64,000 nt of DNA from Shewanella sp. UCD-KL12 (GTDB lineage: Bacteria > Pseudomonadota > Gammaproteobacteria > Enterobacterales > Shewanellaceae). The stretch covers positions 21,201 through 85,200 of the forward strand of contig NZ_MPHJ01000015.1 in NCBI RefSeq assembly GCF_001957125.1, read 5' to 3'. The stretch's first letter is position 1. Each line of letters begins with the position of its first letter. The position numbers and the translations under genes are program-made. Positions 45,175 through 54,419 of the stretch are shown piece by piece. Under the pieces are notes generated by a model. That model did no database searches. It saw only the letters and a list, made by a program, of their open reading frames with translations, and was not told the origin of the DNA.

Positions 45175-45680
45175 TCTACGCTCCCCATTAACTTCGCTCT
45201 TAACTTTGGCTCCGTCGTCTTCTCTGATAGCCAGATATCTAAAAATGCTCTACCAAACTGTCGATCATCAACCTGACCCAGCCTTTTGACCGTTTGACCC
45301 TCTTGCCCCGAATAAAACGTACTCTCACCTTCTTTGTTTACATAAATAATAAGTTCGTCTCCCTTACTGATATCGGGCCAGATTGTGGGTAACTTTGCAG
45401 ACCATTTAGTAATTTTTTCCTGATTAATTCCAAGGTGAATCCATTGCTTTTTTGTCGCATCAATTAAATCATCGCTATCAATATCTCTGTAATACTCTAT
45501 CTTCATTGCTTTAGGATAGGCTTCCTCTTGATAAGGCATAGAGGAAATATAGAGCTCTGCTCGATAGATGGTCCAAAAAAGATAATCCATCTCGCCTTCA
45601 CCGGATTTGATCAGCTGAGGAAAGGGTGAAGCACTCACACTCAGTGAAAGTATCGATAAAGCTAGGTATAGCATTTTCAT
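45171..45680 (-). CDS. Chalcone-isomerase-like exported protein
   Basis: This is a 169-residue protein with a signal peptide (LALSILSLSVSASPF) and the chalcone_isomerase-like pattern GEGEMDYLFWTIYRAELYISS, ALKIEYYRDI-like MKIEYYRDIDSDDLIDAT and GRAFLDIWLSEKT. Bacterial members are related to the fatty-acid-binding FAP branch rather than to true chalcone isomerases. It overlaps both neighbours by four bases (ATGA). A role in binding fatty acids made by this operon is inferred. Confidence 0.8.
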   Translation of the reverse strand: MKMLYLALSILSLSVSASPFPQLIKSGEGEMDYLFWTIYRAELYISSMPYQEEAYPKAMKIEYYRDIDSDDLIDATKKQWIHLGINQEKITKWSAKLPTIWPDISKGDELIIYVNKEGESTFYSGQEGQTVKRLGQVDDRQFGRAFLDIWLSEKTTEPKLRAKLMGSVE

Positions 45681-46192
45681 AACTCCCCCTTACTGGCCAA
45701 GTCAAACTCTAAGTTCAGGTAGCGATACCCGCACACTAAAGAGGGGAGCAACACTCCCCAGATTGCAGCTAAAATCAAAATACCATTAAGCTCACCAACT
45801 CCCCACTCAAGTGCCCCAAGCTCAGCACCTAGTCTATAACTTAACGGGCCAGCAATTGCACCTATGAGTGCGCTTAGTGCAAGTGGCATAGCCATTAACC
45901 ACTTTAGGCTGTGATTGAAACTGATAATAAACATGCACCAAATTAGCATTAGCCAAAACGGGAAAACCTCAGCAGAGGTGTAAAATACGCCTAAATCCAT
46001 CAGCACCTTGTCTACTACCACACCAATTGGCATCAAAATAAGTAATCGACTATCTTTCTTTGTGGTCGGCGATAATAAAAAATGCACTAAAACAATAGCG
46101 AGTAAGTAAGGCCATGCTCTATCAGTGTAAATTGCCGATACAAACCAAGTGGCTTGAAACAAAACAAGATTAATAAGCCAAAATCGTTTCAT
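45677..46192 (-). CDS. DUF2878 family membrane protein
   Basis: This is a 171-residue inner-membrane protein with about five hydrophobic segments. Landmarks are VVDKVLMDLGVFYTS, PFWLMLIWCMFIISFNHSLKWL and GPLSYRLGAELGALEWG, which match the DUF2878 pattern. Its function is unknown. It overlaps the methyltransferase gene by 23 bases and the next gene by four, so it is tightly bound to the operon. It may position the lipid-modifying enzymes at the membrane. Confidence 0.82.
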   Translation of the reverse strand: MKRFWLINLVLFQATWFVSAIYTDRAWPYLLAIVLVHFLLSPTTKKDSRLLILMPIGVVVDKVLMDLGVFYTSAEVFPFWLMLIWCMFIISFNHSLKWLMAMPLALSALIGAIAGPLSYRLGAELGALEWGVGELNGILILAAIWGVLLPSLVCGYRYLNLEFDLASKGEL

Positions 46193-47432
46193 TTTTATAA
46201 CCTATATGCTCTGGCTTTCTGGCCATTAAATGATGAGTGCTGATCACCCTCTCAATAAACGCCCCTTCACAATATGCAAAATAGAACAACCACAACCGCT
46301 TAAACTCTTCGCTATATCCAGATAAAGCAAGTTGATGCCACTCACGCTCAAATCTTTCTCTCCAGTCATTTAATGTTCTGGCATAGTGAACACCAATATC
46401 ATCCATTGCATCAATCACCATATCCGTATCACTAGCTATATGGTGCGCCATGATATTAACTGAGGGTAGACAACCACCAGGAAAGATATATTTCTGAATA
46501 AAATCAATACTGCTGCGGTATTTATCATAGCGTTGGTCGGCGATAGTAATCGCTTGTATCAACATCTTGCCATCTGGCTTTAACAAACCACTACAAATAC
46601 TAAAGAAACCTTTTAAATACTCATGACCTACCGCTTCTATCATCTCTATAGACACGAGTTTGCTATATTGCCCTTCTAGTTTTCTATAGTCAGATTGAAG
46701 TAAGGTGATCTGGTCACACAGACCCAAAGCCTCTATTCTTTTTTTAGCATAGTGATATTGTTCATCAGAAATCGTCGTAGTCGTTACTTTACATCCATAA
46801 TTTGTAGCAGCATGTACCGCCAAGCCGCCCCAGCCTGTGCCTATTTCAATCAGATGATCTGATGAGTTAAGTTCCAGTTTCTGGCATATCTCATCCATTT
46901 TATTAAGTTGCGCACTATCTAAATCTTGAGCTTTATCACTGTAAATGGCACAAGAGTAGAGCATTTCAGGGTCAAGAAAGCGCGTATAGAGATCATTACC
47001 AATATCATAGTGAGAAAGAATATTTTGTTTTGAACCTTTTTCTGTATTGGCGTTTTGAAAGCGTAAAAATTGATGCTTTAGCTTACTCAACCATTGAGTC
47101 TTGCTGTCTAACTCATCCAATTGAGACTGATTTCTTGCCATTATCTGAATCAAGGTCGTTAAGTTGCTACAGCTCCACTGATGTGCAATGTAACTTTCAG
47201 CACCTCCAATACTCCCATTTTGAATAAGTGCACTGTAAAACTCGCTGTCTAGTACCACTATTTTACTTTGTAACTCTGAGTTAATATCTCCAAACCCCAG
47301 AATACAACCCGCTTCCTCTATCTCAACATATCCACCTTCAAGTCGAGATAAGACTTTATGCAATAACAGTCTATACCGGTCAATTAACCAAGATGACTTA
47401 ACCAGGGAGATCGATCTTTGCGTACTTTCCAT
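46170..47432 (-). CDS. Cyclopropane-fatty-acyl-phospholipid synthase family methyltransferase
   Basis: This is a 420-residue SAM-dependent enzyme acting on double bonds of membrane phospholipid acyl chains. The N-terminal lipid-binding part is followed by NILSHYDIGNDLYTRFLDPE, YSCAIY, the SAM motif LIEIGTGWGGLAVHAA and SIEMIEAVGHEYLKGFF. The C-terminal part has FIQKYIFPGGCLPS and HYARTLNDWRERFE. All are standard for CFA synthases and the related UfaM-type methylases. Its place between DUF1365 and DUF2878 in a ChrR/sigma operon favours a stress-induced methylase over the housekeeping Cfa. Confidence 0.92.
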   Translation of the reverse strand: MESTQRSISLVKSSWLIDRYRLLLHKVLSRLEGGYVEIEEAGCILGFGDINSELQSKIVVLDSEFYSALIQNGSIGGAESYIAHQWSCSNLTTLIQIMARNQSQLDELDSKTQWLSKLKHQFLRFQNANTEKGSKQNILSHYDIGNDLYTRFLDPEMLYSCAIYSDKAQDLDSAQLNKMDEICQKLELNSSDHLIEIGTGWGGLAVHAATNYGCKVTTTTISDEQYHYAKKRIEALGLCDQITLLQSDYRKLEGQYSKLVSIEMIEAVGHEYLKGFFSICSGLLKPDGKMLIQAITIADQRYDKYRSSIDFIQKYIFPGGCLPSVNIMAHHIASDTDMVIDAMDDIGVHYARTLNDWRERFEREWHQLALSGYSEEFKRLWLFYFAYCEGAFIERVISTHHLMARKPEHIGYKNETILAY

Positions 47433-47472
47433 TGTGACCTCGATAGTATATTCAATAATTTTAAAGTGTCAG

Positions 47473-48192
47473 TTACCCTTCAGGATGAGCAATAAAGGGG
47501 ACTTTTTTTAAGAACAGCTTTAAGGCTTGCCAGTAAATCCCAAGTACAATATTGACACTCATAACAGGAAGGCTTAGCCAGGTTTTAAATAAGTGACGTC
47601 GGCTAATCTCTCTTTTATTCAACGCCAAACTGGCTTCGAACTGCTTACCCTCTTTATGATTCTCGATTCGTACAAACGCTTTATCTGAAGGCGGGATCAC
47701 TCTCCAGTGATAACGCATATCCACCTCCATAAACGGCGACACATGAAATGCTTTATCTATTACCATATCTCCTGCCATATCAATAAGGTAGTAATGACGC
47801 TGATCCCAAGGAGTGTTACTTACTTCAGCAAGCATATACTGACAATCATCGTTTTTGTCGTAACAAAAGTAGAAGTTAATTGGGCTAAAATAGATACCGA
47901 AACATCGACACTGAACTAACATCAATATTCGCCCATCTATTGTTTTACCACCTAACTGCTCAACTTTATTTGCAATACGTTCTTTAAGCTCTCCTGGTTC
48001 ACTTTCAAGGTAATCTTTTTCACGAAAACGTATGGGGTTAAACCAATTAAGCCCTAAAATGCAACTTTGATGGAACACCTGCTCCTGTTCATCAATATCG
48101 ATAGCCATCATGTAAATAGAGTAAGTGAATTCATGTTCAAACTTACCTTGTCTGCGGTGATACACCAGCCCTTGGTAGATGCCACTTTTCAT
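47473..48192 (-). CDS. DUF1365 family protein
   Basis: This is a 239-residue protein with the DUF1365 pattern SGIYQGLVYHRRQGKFEHEF, LGLNWFNPIRFREKDYL, RCFGIYFSPINFYFCYD and MLAEVSNTPWDQRHYYL. FHVSPFMEVDMRYHWRVIPP and a C-terminal hydrophobic segment follow. The family almost always sits between a flavin amine oxidase-like gene and a CFA-type methyltransferase, as here, and its chemistry is not established. The start overlaps the flavoprotein stop by four bases. A 40-nt gap precedes the methyltransferase gene. Confidence 0.87.
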   Translation of the reverse strand: MKSGIYQGLVYHRRQGKFEHEFTYSIYMMAIDIDEQEQVFHQSCILGLNWFNPIRFREKDYLESEPGELKERIANKVEQLGGKTIDGRILMLVQCRCFGIYFSPINFYFCYDKNDDCQYMLAEVSNTPWDQRHYYLIDMAGDMVIDKAFHVSPFMEVDMRYHWRVIPPSDKAFVRIENHKEGKQFEASLALNKREISRRHLFKTWLSLPVMSVNIVLGIYWQALKLFLKKVPFIAHPEG

Positions 48193-49442
48193 AAAGCAAA
48201 CCCAAAACGTTCAGCTACATCTACTGCACTATGAACGCCATCTTCATGGAATCCGTTATACCAATAGGCGCCAACAAAATGGGTATGATGCTTACCACAG
48301 ATCTCTCCCCTTCGCTTCTGAGCACTAACAGTATTACTGTCTAGCACAGGATGATCATATTCAAAGCGTCTGATAATCTTCTCAGGATTAATATAAGCGG
48401 TTTGATTTAAGGTCACGCAAAATGCACTATCGGATTCAATTCCCTGTAATATATTCATGTTGTAAGTCACATTAGCTAAAGCATCCTTTTTACCATCAAG
48501 CATATAGTTCCAGCTTGCCCATGCTAGCTTTCGTTTAGGCAATAAAGACTCATCTGTGTGTAGTACCACTTCATTGCTCTGATAAGGTATCCCTGATAAC
48601 ACCTGAGTCTCTTTCTCAGATGGGTCCATCAGTAGTGACAGTGCTTGATCTGAATGGCAGCTAAAAATCACTTCATCAAACACCTCTACTCGCCCATCAT
48701 TGAAATAGAGCTGAACCTGCTCCTCTTTACGAGTCACTCCGATGAGGTTAGCGTTAAGAACGACTTGCTGTGTTAACTGCTCGGTTAACTTATTGACATA
48801 AGAGCGAGAACCGCCAGGTACCACATACCACTGAGGTCTATCAACAATATTTAGCAAGCCATGGTGATAAAAAAATTGAATAAAGAAAGACAGCTCAAAG
48901 GATTGCATCTTTGCCAAGCTTGTGGACCAAATTGCCGCTCCCATTGGTAAAATGTAGTGCTGACTAAAAGTGGTGGAAAATTGTTGTTCAGCTAAGAACT
49001 CACCGAGTGTAAGTCCTTCAGGAATAGTGCTTGATTCGTGCAGTGCCCTGCAACGATTATTGAACTTGATGATATCGGCAATTAATCGCCAGAATTTAGG
49101 CCTAAAGATGTTTCGGCGCTGTGCAAATAGCGAGTTGATACCGTGACCGTTATACTCAAAACCTGTGCTTCTGTCATGCACACTAAAGCTCATCTCCGTC
49201 TCTTGTCTTTCAACACCTAAACGGCGTAACAGCTTATTAAAACGCGGATAAGTTCTATCATTAAATACGATAAAGCCTGTATCTATGGCATAGCTTTTAC
49301 CACTATGCTCAATATCGACCGTCGCGGTATGTCCGCCAACATAATCATTCTTTTCAAATACAGTGACTTTATGGCTTTTATCTAAAAGGTAAGCACTGGT
49401 CAATCCCGATATTCCGGAACCGATAACGGCAATCTTTTTCAT
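48189..49442 (-). CDS. FAD-dependent amine oxidase-like protein
   Basis: This is a 417-residue flavoprotein with the dinucleotide-binding VIGSGISGLTSAYLLDKSHK, VFEKNDYVGGHT and a distal region with the hallmark FVGAYWYNGFHEDGVHSA that closes over FAD. Members resemble amine oxidases and carotenoid desaturases. In ChrR-controlled lipid operons they are thought to oxidise acyl chains. It overlaps DUF1365 by four bases and follows the SDR gene by six. A desaturase role on methylated acyl chains is inferred, not shown. Confidence 0.9.
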   Translation of the reverse strand: MKKIAVIGSGISGLTSAYLLDKSHKVTVFEKNDYVGGHTATVDIEHSGKSYAIDTGFIVFNDRTYPRFNKLLRRLGVERQETEMSFSVHDRSTGFEYNGHGINSLFAQRRNIFRPKFWRLIADIIKFNNRCRALHESSTIPEGLTLGEFLAEQQFSTTFSQHYILPMGAAIWSTSLAKMQSFELSFFIQFFYHHGLLNIVDRPQWYVVPGGSRSYVNKLTEQLTQQVVLNANLIGVTRKEEQVQLYFNDGRVEVFDEVIFSCHSDQALSLLMDPSEKETQVLSGIPYQSNEVVLHTDESLLPKRKLAWASWNYMLDGKKDALANVTYNMNILQGIESDSAFCVTLNQTAYINPEKIIRRFEYDHPVLDSNTVSAQKRRGEICGKHHTHFVGAYWYNGFHEDGVHSAVDVAERFGFAL

Positions 49443-49448
49443 CAGGCA

Positions 49449-50165
49449 CTACATCCTTATGGCGAGACGACGCCAAACGCTGAAAGGTAAACAAGCCAAT
49501 AGCTTCATTAAAAAGGTAAAACGGGAGGGAAAATCGATATGATGCTTACCTTTAGCTAACCCCTTAGCTATGCAAACAGCAGCCTGCTCGCTGGTGATCT
49601 GCATCGGCATTGGAAAGTCATTTTTTGCCGTTAAAGGGGTGCTCACAAAGCCAGGACGAACAATACTAACCTCAATATCATGTTGCGCGAGATCTATGCT
49701 CAAGGACTCTCCAAGGTAAGATAGCGCAGCCTTAGATGCCCCGTAAGCCTCGGCCCTAGGCAGAGCTAGCAGCTCAGCACTAGAGCTCACAAATACGACT
49801 CTGCCCCCTTTTTTAATATGCTTAAGCCAGGCCTTGAGCCCATAAGCCACTGAAATAAGGTTTGTTTGAATAATATCTTCAAAACTATCAGCATCAAAAT
49901 CAATGGCGTTGTCGATATAACGGCAATTTCCGGCATTAAAAACAAGCATATCCAGTACGGGTAAATCAGAAGCCACCTGCTGAACTTGTTCTTTATCTGT
50001 GATATCAAACGCAATGGTTTGTATCTTTTGGCCAGACGATGCAACCTCCATTAACCGACTTTGATCACGACCACAAGCCAACACTTTCCAACCTAAATTA
50101 TCATAGTGTTGCGATAAGGCTTTCCCTATCCCAGAAGAGGCGCCTGTTATCATCACTGTACTCAT
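49449..50165 (-). CDS. Short-chain dehydrogenase/reductase
   Basis: This is a 238-residue SDR with the NAD(P)-binding TGASSGIGKALSQHY, the NAG motif (LVFNAGNC) and the active site Ser (FVSSSAELLALPRAEAY) followed by YGASKAAL. An SIVRPGFVSTPLT segment follows. All catalytic residues are present. The substrate is unknown; in this operon a lipid-derived alcohol or ketone is plausible. It overlaps the SnoaL-like gene by four bases. Confidence 0.92.
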   Translation of the reverse strand: MSTVMITGASSGIGKALSQHYDNLGWKVLACGRDQSRLMEVASSGQKIQTIAFDITDKEQVQQVASDLPVLDMLVFNAGNCRYIDNAIDFDADSFEDIIQTNLISVAYGLKAWLKHIKKGGRVVFVSSSAELLALPRAEAYGASKAALSYLGESLSIDLAQHDIEVSIVRPGFVSTPLTAKNDFPMPMQITSEQAAVCIAKGLAKGKHHIDFPSRFTFLMKLLACLPFSVWRRLAIRM

Positions 50166-50593
50166 CTAATTGCCCTCTTCTTGACTGCTTTAACCGCTTT
50201 ACCTAGAAGGGGAATGTGTTCATACAGCATAGAACCGACATCGAGATAATCCCTGTGCATAACAACTTTGTTATCTCTCTCTACTAGGTGAGAATGCCCT
50301 TCAACCACTATCTGCTTACCGCCATTTAGCTTTGGATGACAAAACATCATGGTCCAATAAATAGCAGCTTGGTTATCACAAGAAAAAACCGAATCGATAT
50401 GAAAAGTACACTCCTCAATATGTGTATAAAGGGAGTCGAAATAGTTCATCAATTCGTCAAGTCCATCTACACGGTGTAGTGGATCACTAAACTCGATTTC
50501 TCGATGGTATACCTGTTGAAGCGAAGTTAAATTGCCAACACCTAAATCACTATAAACAGATATAAAATTTTGAAGCCATAAGGCCTGAACCAT
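50162..50593 (-). CDS. SnoaL/NTF2-like fold protein
   Basis: This is a 143-residue cone-fold protein of the NTF2/SnoaL superfamily. Landmarks are LQQVYHREIEFSDPLHRVDGLDELMNYFDSLY (quoted by its key part FSDPLHRVDGLDELMNYF), HIDSVFSCDNQAAIYWTMMF and VVEGHSHLVERDNKVVMHRDYLD. Such proteins act as isomerases, hydrolases or lipid binders. A nuclear-transport-like annotation is only structural. It overlaps the SDR gene by four bases, making joint action likely. Confidence 0.85.
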   Translation of the reverse strand: MVQALWLQNFISVYSDLGVGNLTSLQQVYHREIEFSDPLHRVDGLDELMNYFDSLYTHIEECTFHIDSVFSCDNQAAIYWTMMFCHPKLNGGKQIVVEGHSHLVERDNKVVMHRDYLDVGSMLYEHIPLLGKAVKAVKKRAIR

Positions 50594-50620
50594 AATTTAC
50601 CCTTTGTAATACCTAACGTA

Positions 50621-52030
50621 TTACCCCTTATAAAATGCGATAGCCCTCAATCTAGCGGTTTTATGCTCTACGACTGGCGGCCAATAAATATCTGATACTC
50701 CATGCTTCTCCATGTAGTCATGGGGAAAATGAATATATTTTGTAGGAATATCATTAAGCTCTGGTAGATACTTACGAATGAAGTCACCATTTGGATCAAA
50801 CTTTTGGCTCTGAAGTATTGGATTAAATACGCGAAAATAGGGTTGAGCATCACAACCGGTACTTGCAGCCCACTGCCAGCCGCCATTATTGGCAGATAGA
50901 TCACCGTCAATGAGATGCGACATAAAAAACTGCTCACCCTTGCGCCAGTCCACTAAAAGGTGCTTAGTTAAAAAGCTCGCAACCACCATGCGCAACCGAT
51001 TATGCATCCACCCTGTATTAATAAGCTGCCTCATCGCTGCATCCACCAGCGGATAACCAGTTTTACCTTTGCTCCATGCATCAAACTCTTTTTGCTTTCC
51101 GGGCCACAGGGTTTGAGCATACTTTTGAAGAAAGGGAGTTTGCTTAGATAGTCTAGGATAATGAAATAGCAGGTGCTTATAGAAATCACGCCAAATCAAT
51201 TCATTAAGCCAACAAAATGCAGGGTGATTGACATCTTCAATTAACAGAGGATAGCGCGCCATAAGCTGTTGATATAGGGTTCTTGGACTCAATGCCCCAA
51301 TGGCCAAATAAGGAGACAAACCTGATGTAGCTTTGATCCCAGGGAAATCTCTTCGCTCTTCATAGTCATTCACTTTAGCGCTTAAAAAATTCGGGATTAC
51401 CTTCTCCATTACCTCATCCGCCAATGGCCAAGAAGCCGATAATGATGAAGACTTTATTAAAGAAGGTAACGGGTCCCCTCCACCTGTAAAGTCGCAACAG
51501 AGTGACGATAAAGCCTTGCTTTTGTGCTGAGGCCTTCCCGTACACTCAACCCCAAACTCTCGTACATGTTTAAGCCAGGCTTTTTTAAAAGGGGTAAACA
51601 CCTTAAACATTTCGCCGGATTGATTCAGTACTCTTCCTCTTGGAGCGATAACATCACAATCATAAAACTCAATATCTAAACCACTTGAAAGCATTGCTTT
51701 ATCTCTTTGCTGCTCATTAAATTCAGGCTCTGAGTTAGCTAATACGCGGTGGATATGATGTTCACGACAAAAACGAATTAACAGCTCGCTTTGCGCGGTA
51801 AAATCTGTTGAGGTTAGGTGAATAAGTTTAATTCCATACTCAGTAAGATGTTGCTCAAGTTGCAACAGATGCCTACGGATAAAATCTAGCTTAATCGGCG
51901 CTTCGTGGTGTAAATCCCACTGCTGCGGGGTTGAAATAAACAGTGCATAGCGGCAGCCATTTGCTACCGCATTCATTAAGGCTGGGTTATCAAAGCATCT
52001 TAGATCTCTGCGGATCCAAAGTAATATCAT
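50621..52030 (-). CDS. phrB: Deoxyribodipyrimidine photolyase (class I CPD)
   Basis: This is a 469-residue flavoenzyme that uses blue light to split cyclobutane pyrimidine dimers. The antenna domain begins LLWIRRDLRCFDNPAL. The FAD domain has TSGLSPYLAIGALSPRTLY, LNELIWRDFYKHLLFHYPRL, WSKGKTGYPLVDAAMRQL, GWMHNRLRMVVASFLTKHL and the lesion-contact segment SANNGGWQWAASTGCDAQPY. The start overlaps the DUF523 gene stop by one base. It is a classical light-stress repair gene and is commonly found under ChrR/RpoE control. Confidence 0.95.
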   Translation of the reverse strand: MILLWIRRDLRCFDNPALMNAVANGCRYALFISTPQQWDLHHEAPIKLDFIRRHLLQLEQHLTEYGIKLIHLTSTDFTAQSELLIRFCREHHIHRVLANSEPEFNEQQRDKAMLSSGLDIEFYDCDVIAPRGRVLNQSGEMFKVFTPFKKAWLKHVREFGVECTGRPQHKSKALSSLCCDFTGGGDPLPSLIKSSSLSASWPLADEVMEKVIPNFLSAKVNDYEERRDFPGIKATSGLSPYLAIGALSPRTLYQQLMARYPLLIEDVNHPAFCWLNELIWRDFYKHLLFHYPRLSKQTPFLQKYAQTLWPGKQKEFDAWSKGKTGYPLVDAAMRQLINTGWMHNRLRMVVASFLTKHLLVDWRKGEQFFMSHLIDGDLSANNGGWQWAASTGCDAQPYFRVFNPILQSQKFDPNGDFIRKYLPELNDIPTKYIHFPHDYMEKHGVSDIYWPPVVEHKTARLRAIAFYKG

Positions 52031-52974
52031 TAATATCCATACCTTAGCCTTAGCTCCTTAGGATGAGGATTAAGGTATGCTTGCTGCTTTAAGTAATCAT
52101 TAGGAAACTCTAGTAAGTAATGCTTAATTAAGGTCAGTGGCACCAATAGTGGTGTCAACCCCAATCTGTAAGTATCAATCTGATCTGTTAGCTCTTGACG
52201 TTTTGCATGATCAAGCTGTTTTTTAAAGTAACCTTGCAGATGATGTAATGTATTAGTGTGGCTCTTGCGTGATGCCTTGTTTTTAAGTGCCTCCATTAAA
52301 CCTGCGATATATTGGTTAGCTAACTCATCAAGGGCTAAATCACTACTTCCAAGTAGCGTCCCTAGCTGACGATAACTCTCAATATGGTGGCTCATCACTA
52401 GGTACTTTTGCTCACTATGAAACTGAATAAGCTTGTGCTTTGTTATGCCACTGGCGGCTAAATCTAGCCATTTTTGATAGGTAAACACTCTTGTCATGAA
52501 GTTTTCACGTATCACTGCATCATTAAGTCTGCCATTTTCCTCTGCAGGTAACAGAGGGTTAGCCTTCATCACCTCACGAGCAAACAAACCGATGCCATTG
52601 GACTCAGAACCTTTACCGTGATGGTGGTGGACCTTAACTCGCTCCATACCGCAACTAGGACTTTTAGCACAGAATATAAAACCACTCAGGTTTCTTATCT
52701 GCTCTCCAACTTGTTTACCATATGCGGTTAATTTTTCAGTCACATCGCCACTGCCATCAGGGCGAGAAACGGTAATAATGTTATCCTTTATTATCTGGCG
52801 GATTGTGGGACGCGGAATAGGTAGCCCAATAGCGACCTCTGGACAGAATGCTTTAAAATTAGCAAACTCAGACAATGCTTCTGTACAAAATTGTGAGCGT
52901 TTATGGCCTGAGTCATAACGGACGTTTTCACCCATCACACATGCACTGATCCCAATCGTTAATTTTTTATCCAT
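52030..52974 (-). CDS. DUF523-DUF1722 (YbgA) fusion protein
   Basis: The 314-residue protein joins an N-terminal DUF523 domain (GISACVMGENVRYDSGHKRS, FCPEVAIGLPIPRPTI, FCAKSPSCGMERVKV, with conserved cysteines) to a C-terminal YbgA/DUF1722 domain (FHSEQKYLVMSHHIESYRQLG, LLEFPNDYLKQQAYLNPHP). YbgA-type genes often neighbour photolyases. The function is unknown. Three ATG codons stand in a row after GGGGAG, and the third (52974) has the best spacing. It follows chrR by 13 nt. Confidence 0.85.
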   Translation of the reverse strand: MDKKLTIGISACVMGENVRYDSGHKRSQFCTEALSEFANFKAFCPEVAIGLPIPRPTIRQIIKDNIITVSRPDGSGDVTEKLTAYGKQVGEQIRNLSGFIFCAKSPSCGMERVKVHHHHGKGSESNGIGLFAREVMKANPLLPAEENGRLNDAVIRENFMTRVFTYQKWLDLAASGITKHKLIQFHSEQKYLVMSHHIESYRQLGTLLGSSDLALDELANQYIAGLMEALKNKASRKSHTNTLHHLQGYFKKQLDHAKRQELTDQIDTYRLGLTPLLVPLTLIKHYLLEFPNDYLKQQAYLNPHPKELRLRYGY

Positions 52975-52987
52975 CATCATCTCCCCA

Positions 52988-53737
52988 CTAATAGATAAAC
53001 TGACCAATAGGGTTAAGTAACTGACTGACCCCTTTGGTGAAGTGAATCGCGTCATTTGAAACAGTGAGGCACACGCATCCTGTTTTAGTCACTGGTTGAT
53101 GAGTGTGCTCAGCGTCAAGCCAAATAAAATCACCTGCTTGATAAACACCCATCTCATCTTCAAAGCTGCCCTGTAGTAACAAAGTCACTTCAAACCCCTT
53201 ATGAGTATGGGTCGGTACACTTCCTCCTTTATCGATATGCAGCAGACTGGTTCTTAAGTCACCATCTTCAATACTCAAACGAGAACGAGAAAGGTTCCCC
53301 AACCCCTGAAACGGTTTTATCTCAATGTTTCTTAACGCCCTTGGTACTTTAAATTTAGCACCAGAAACCTCAATTTCTTTATCTGTAATGGCCGCCAAAT
53401 CTACAGTTTCTGCAACGTGCTCAACCTCCTCGGTAGCAGACGTTATCGCCTCTAACATAGACAATTCACTGTCATTGAGTGAAGCTTCAACGTCAGAGTC
53501 AAAATCCATTAGCTCTTCGCAAAGCATCTCCACTTGAGGCGCTAAGCCAAACTGCGTAGCTGAGCTTGAACCTTCACCAAAGCAAGCATTCGCAGCTTGC
53601 TCTGTCAAACTTTCAACCTGCTTTTGACATTCAGGGCACATCTCAACATGGCTTGCAATCACGACAGAGAGCGAAGCAGGCAAAGATCCTTCTACAAATG
53701 ATGACAGAAGCGACTCTTTAGGATGTAATTTAATCAT
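52988..53737 (-). CDS. chrR: ChrR-type zinc anti-sigma factor with cupin domain
   Basis: This anti-sigma factor holds the ECF sigma factor inactive until singlet oxygen or related stress. The 249-residue protein has an N-terminal zinc-binding domain with His5, then HVEMCPECQ (HxxxCxxC). The C-terminal cupin domain (about 145-249) has its metal-ligand set in THTHKGFEVTLLLQG and DAEHTHQPV. In Rhodobacter sphaeroides the first domain binds the sigma factor and the cupin senses the signal. It overlaps the sigma gene by eight bases, as expected for balanced synthesis. Confidence 0.93.
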   Translation of the reverse strand: MIKLHPKESLLSSFVEGSLPASLSVVIASHVEMCPECQKQVESLTEQAANACFGEGSSSATQFGLAPQVEMLCEELMDFDSDVEASLNDSELSMLEAITSATEEVEHVAETVDLAAITDKEIEVSGAKFKVPRALRNIEIKPFQGLGNLSRSRLSIEDGDLRTSLLHIDKGGSVPTHTHKGFEVTLLLQGSFEDEMGVYQAGDFIWLDAEHTHQPVTKTGCVCLTVSNDAIHFTKGVSQLLNPIGQFIY

Positions 53738-54356
53738 GTGACTCTCCTACCTGCTCTTTTAACTTCGCAAGGGCTAATCTTAATCTGGATTTGACGGTAC
53801 CGATTGGAATATTGAGCTGTTTAGCAAGTTGCTCTTGAGATAACTCCTGAAAATATACCCCTTTGACGACTAACTTTTGAGCTTCTGGTAACTGATCAAC
53901 ATAACCAGCTATCTGTCTGTCCATCAAATGATCAGAGAACTCTTCACTGGCGCTATATTCCTCGGCTTCAATTGGCCAGATATCGTCGCCGAGTAGCAGC
54001 TCATTCTTAACTTTGATTTTTCGTAACATATCAAAAGCGGCATTTCTCATGATGCTGTAGACCCAAGTGGTTGCCGCGCCTTTGCTTGGATCATAAAGAG
54101 AAGCTTTATTCCATACACGTGACAACGTCTCCTGCACCAGCTCTGCCGCCATGGCATCAGTGTTGAGTTGTTTTATGCCAAAACGCTTAATCTTGGGTGC
54201 AAAAAAGGTGAAAATAGCAGTAAATGCACGCTTATCACGCTGTGTAGCAACAAGCACTATCCAAGCACTTAACTCAGTAGGAACCTGCTCTTCTGTTTGT
54301 TTAGAGATGATATTATTAACCTCAACAACGCGTTGTATCCCCTCAGTTTTCAGCAT
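53730..54356 (-). CDS. rpoE: ECF sigma factor of the RpoE-ChrR (ECF11) type
   Basis: This 208-residue ECF sigma factor directs the photooxidative-stress regulon. Region 2 spans about residues 38-110 (DKRAFTAIFTFFAPKIKRF, AELVQETLSRVWNKASLYD, TWVYSIMRNAAFDMLRK). Region 4 spans about 150-205 (LPEAQKLVVKGVYFQELSQ, LNIPIGTVKSRLRLALAKL). Its downstream partner chrR and the photolyase/CFA operon identify the class. It is not the envelope-stress RpoE, which pairs with rseA. A TGATCC promoter at 54390-54419 suggests autoactivation. The symbol follows the Rhodobacter usage. Confidence 0.93.
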   Translation of the reverse strand: MLKTEGIQRVVEVNNIISKQTEEQVPTELSAWIVLVATQRDKRAFTAIFTFFAPKIKRFGIKQLNTDAMAAELVQETLSRVWNKASLYDPSKGAATTWVYSIMRNAAFDMLRKIKVKNELLLGDDIWPIEAEEYSASEEFSDHLMDRQIAGYVDQLPEAQKLVVKGVYFQELSQEQLAKQLNIPIGTVKSRLRLALAKLKEQVGESHD

Positions 54357-54389
54357 ATTGGTGTACTCATTATTTCAGCACTATTTACA

Positions 54390-54419
54390 TCTATACGTAA
54401 CCCAAACCGAAAAGGATCA
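54390..54419 (-). promoter_or_regulatory. Predicted RpoE-ChrR-type promoter in front of the sigma gene
   Basis: On the minus strand TGATCC (54414-54419), the -35 class motif known for the RpoE-ChrR group, is followed after 18 bp by TATAGA (54390-54395), 34 nt upstream of the sigma start codon. The TGA of TGATCC is also the stop codon of the upstream LON-domain gene. Confidence 0.65.
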
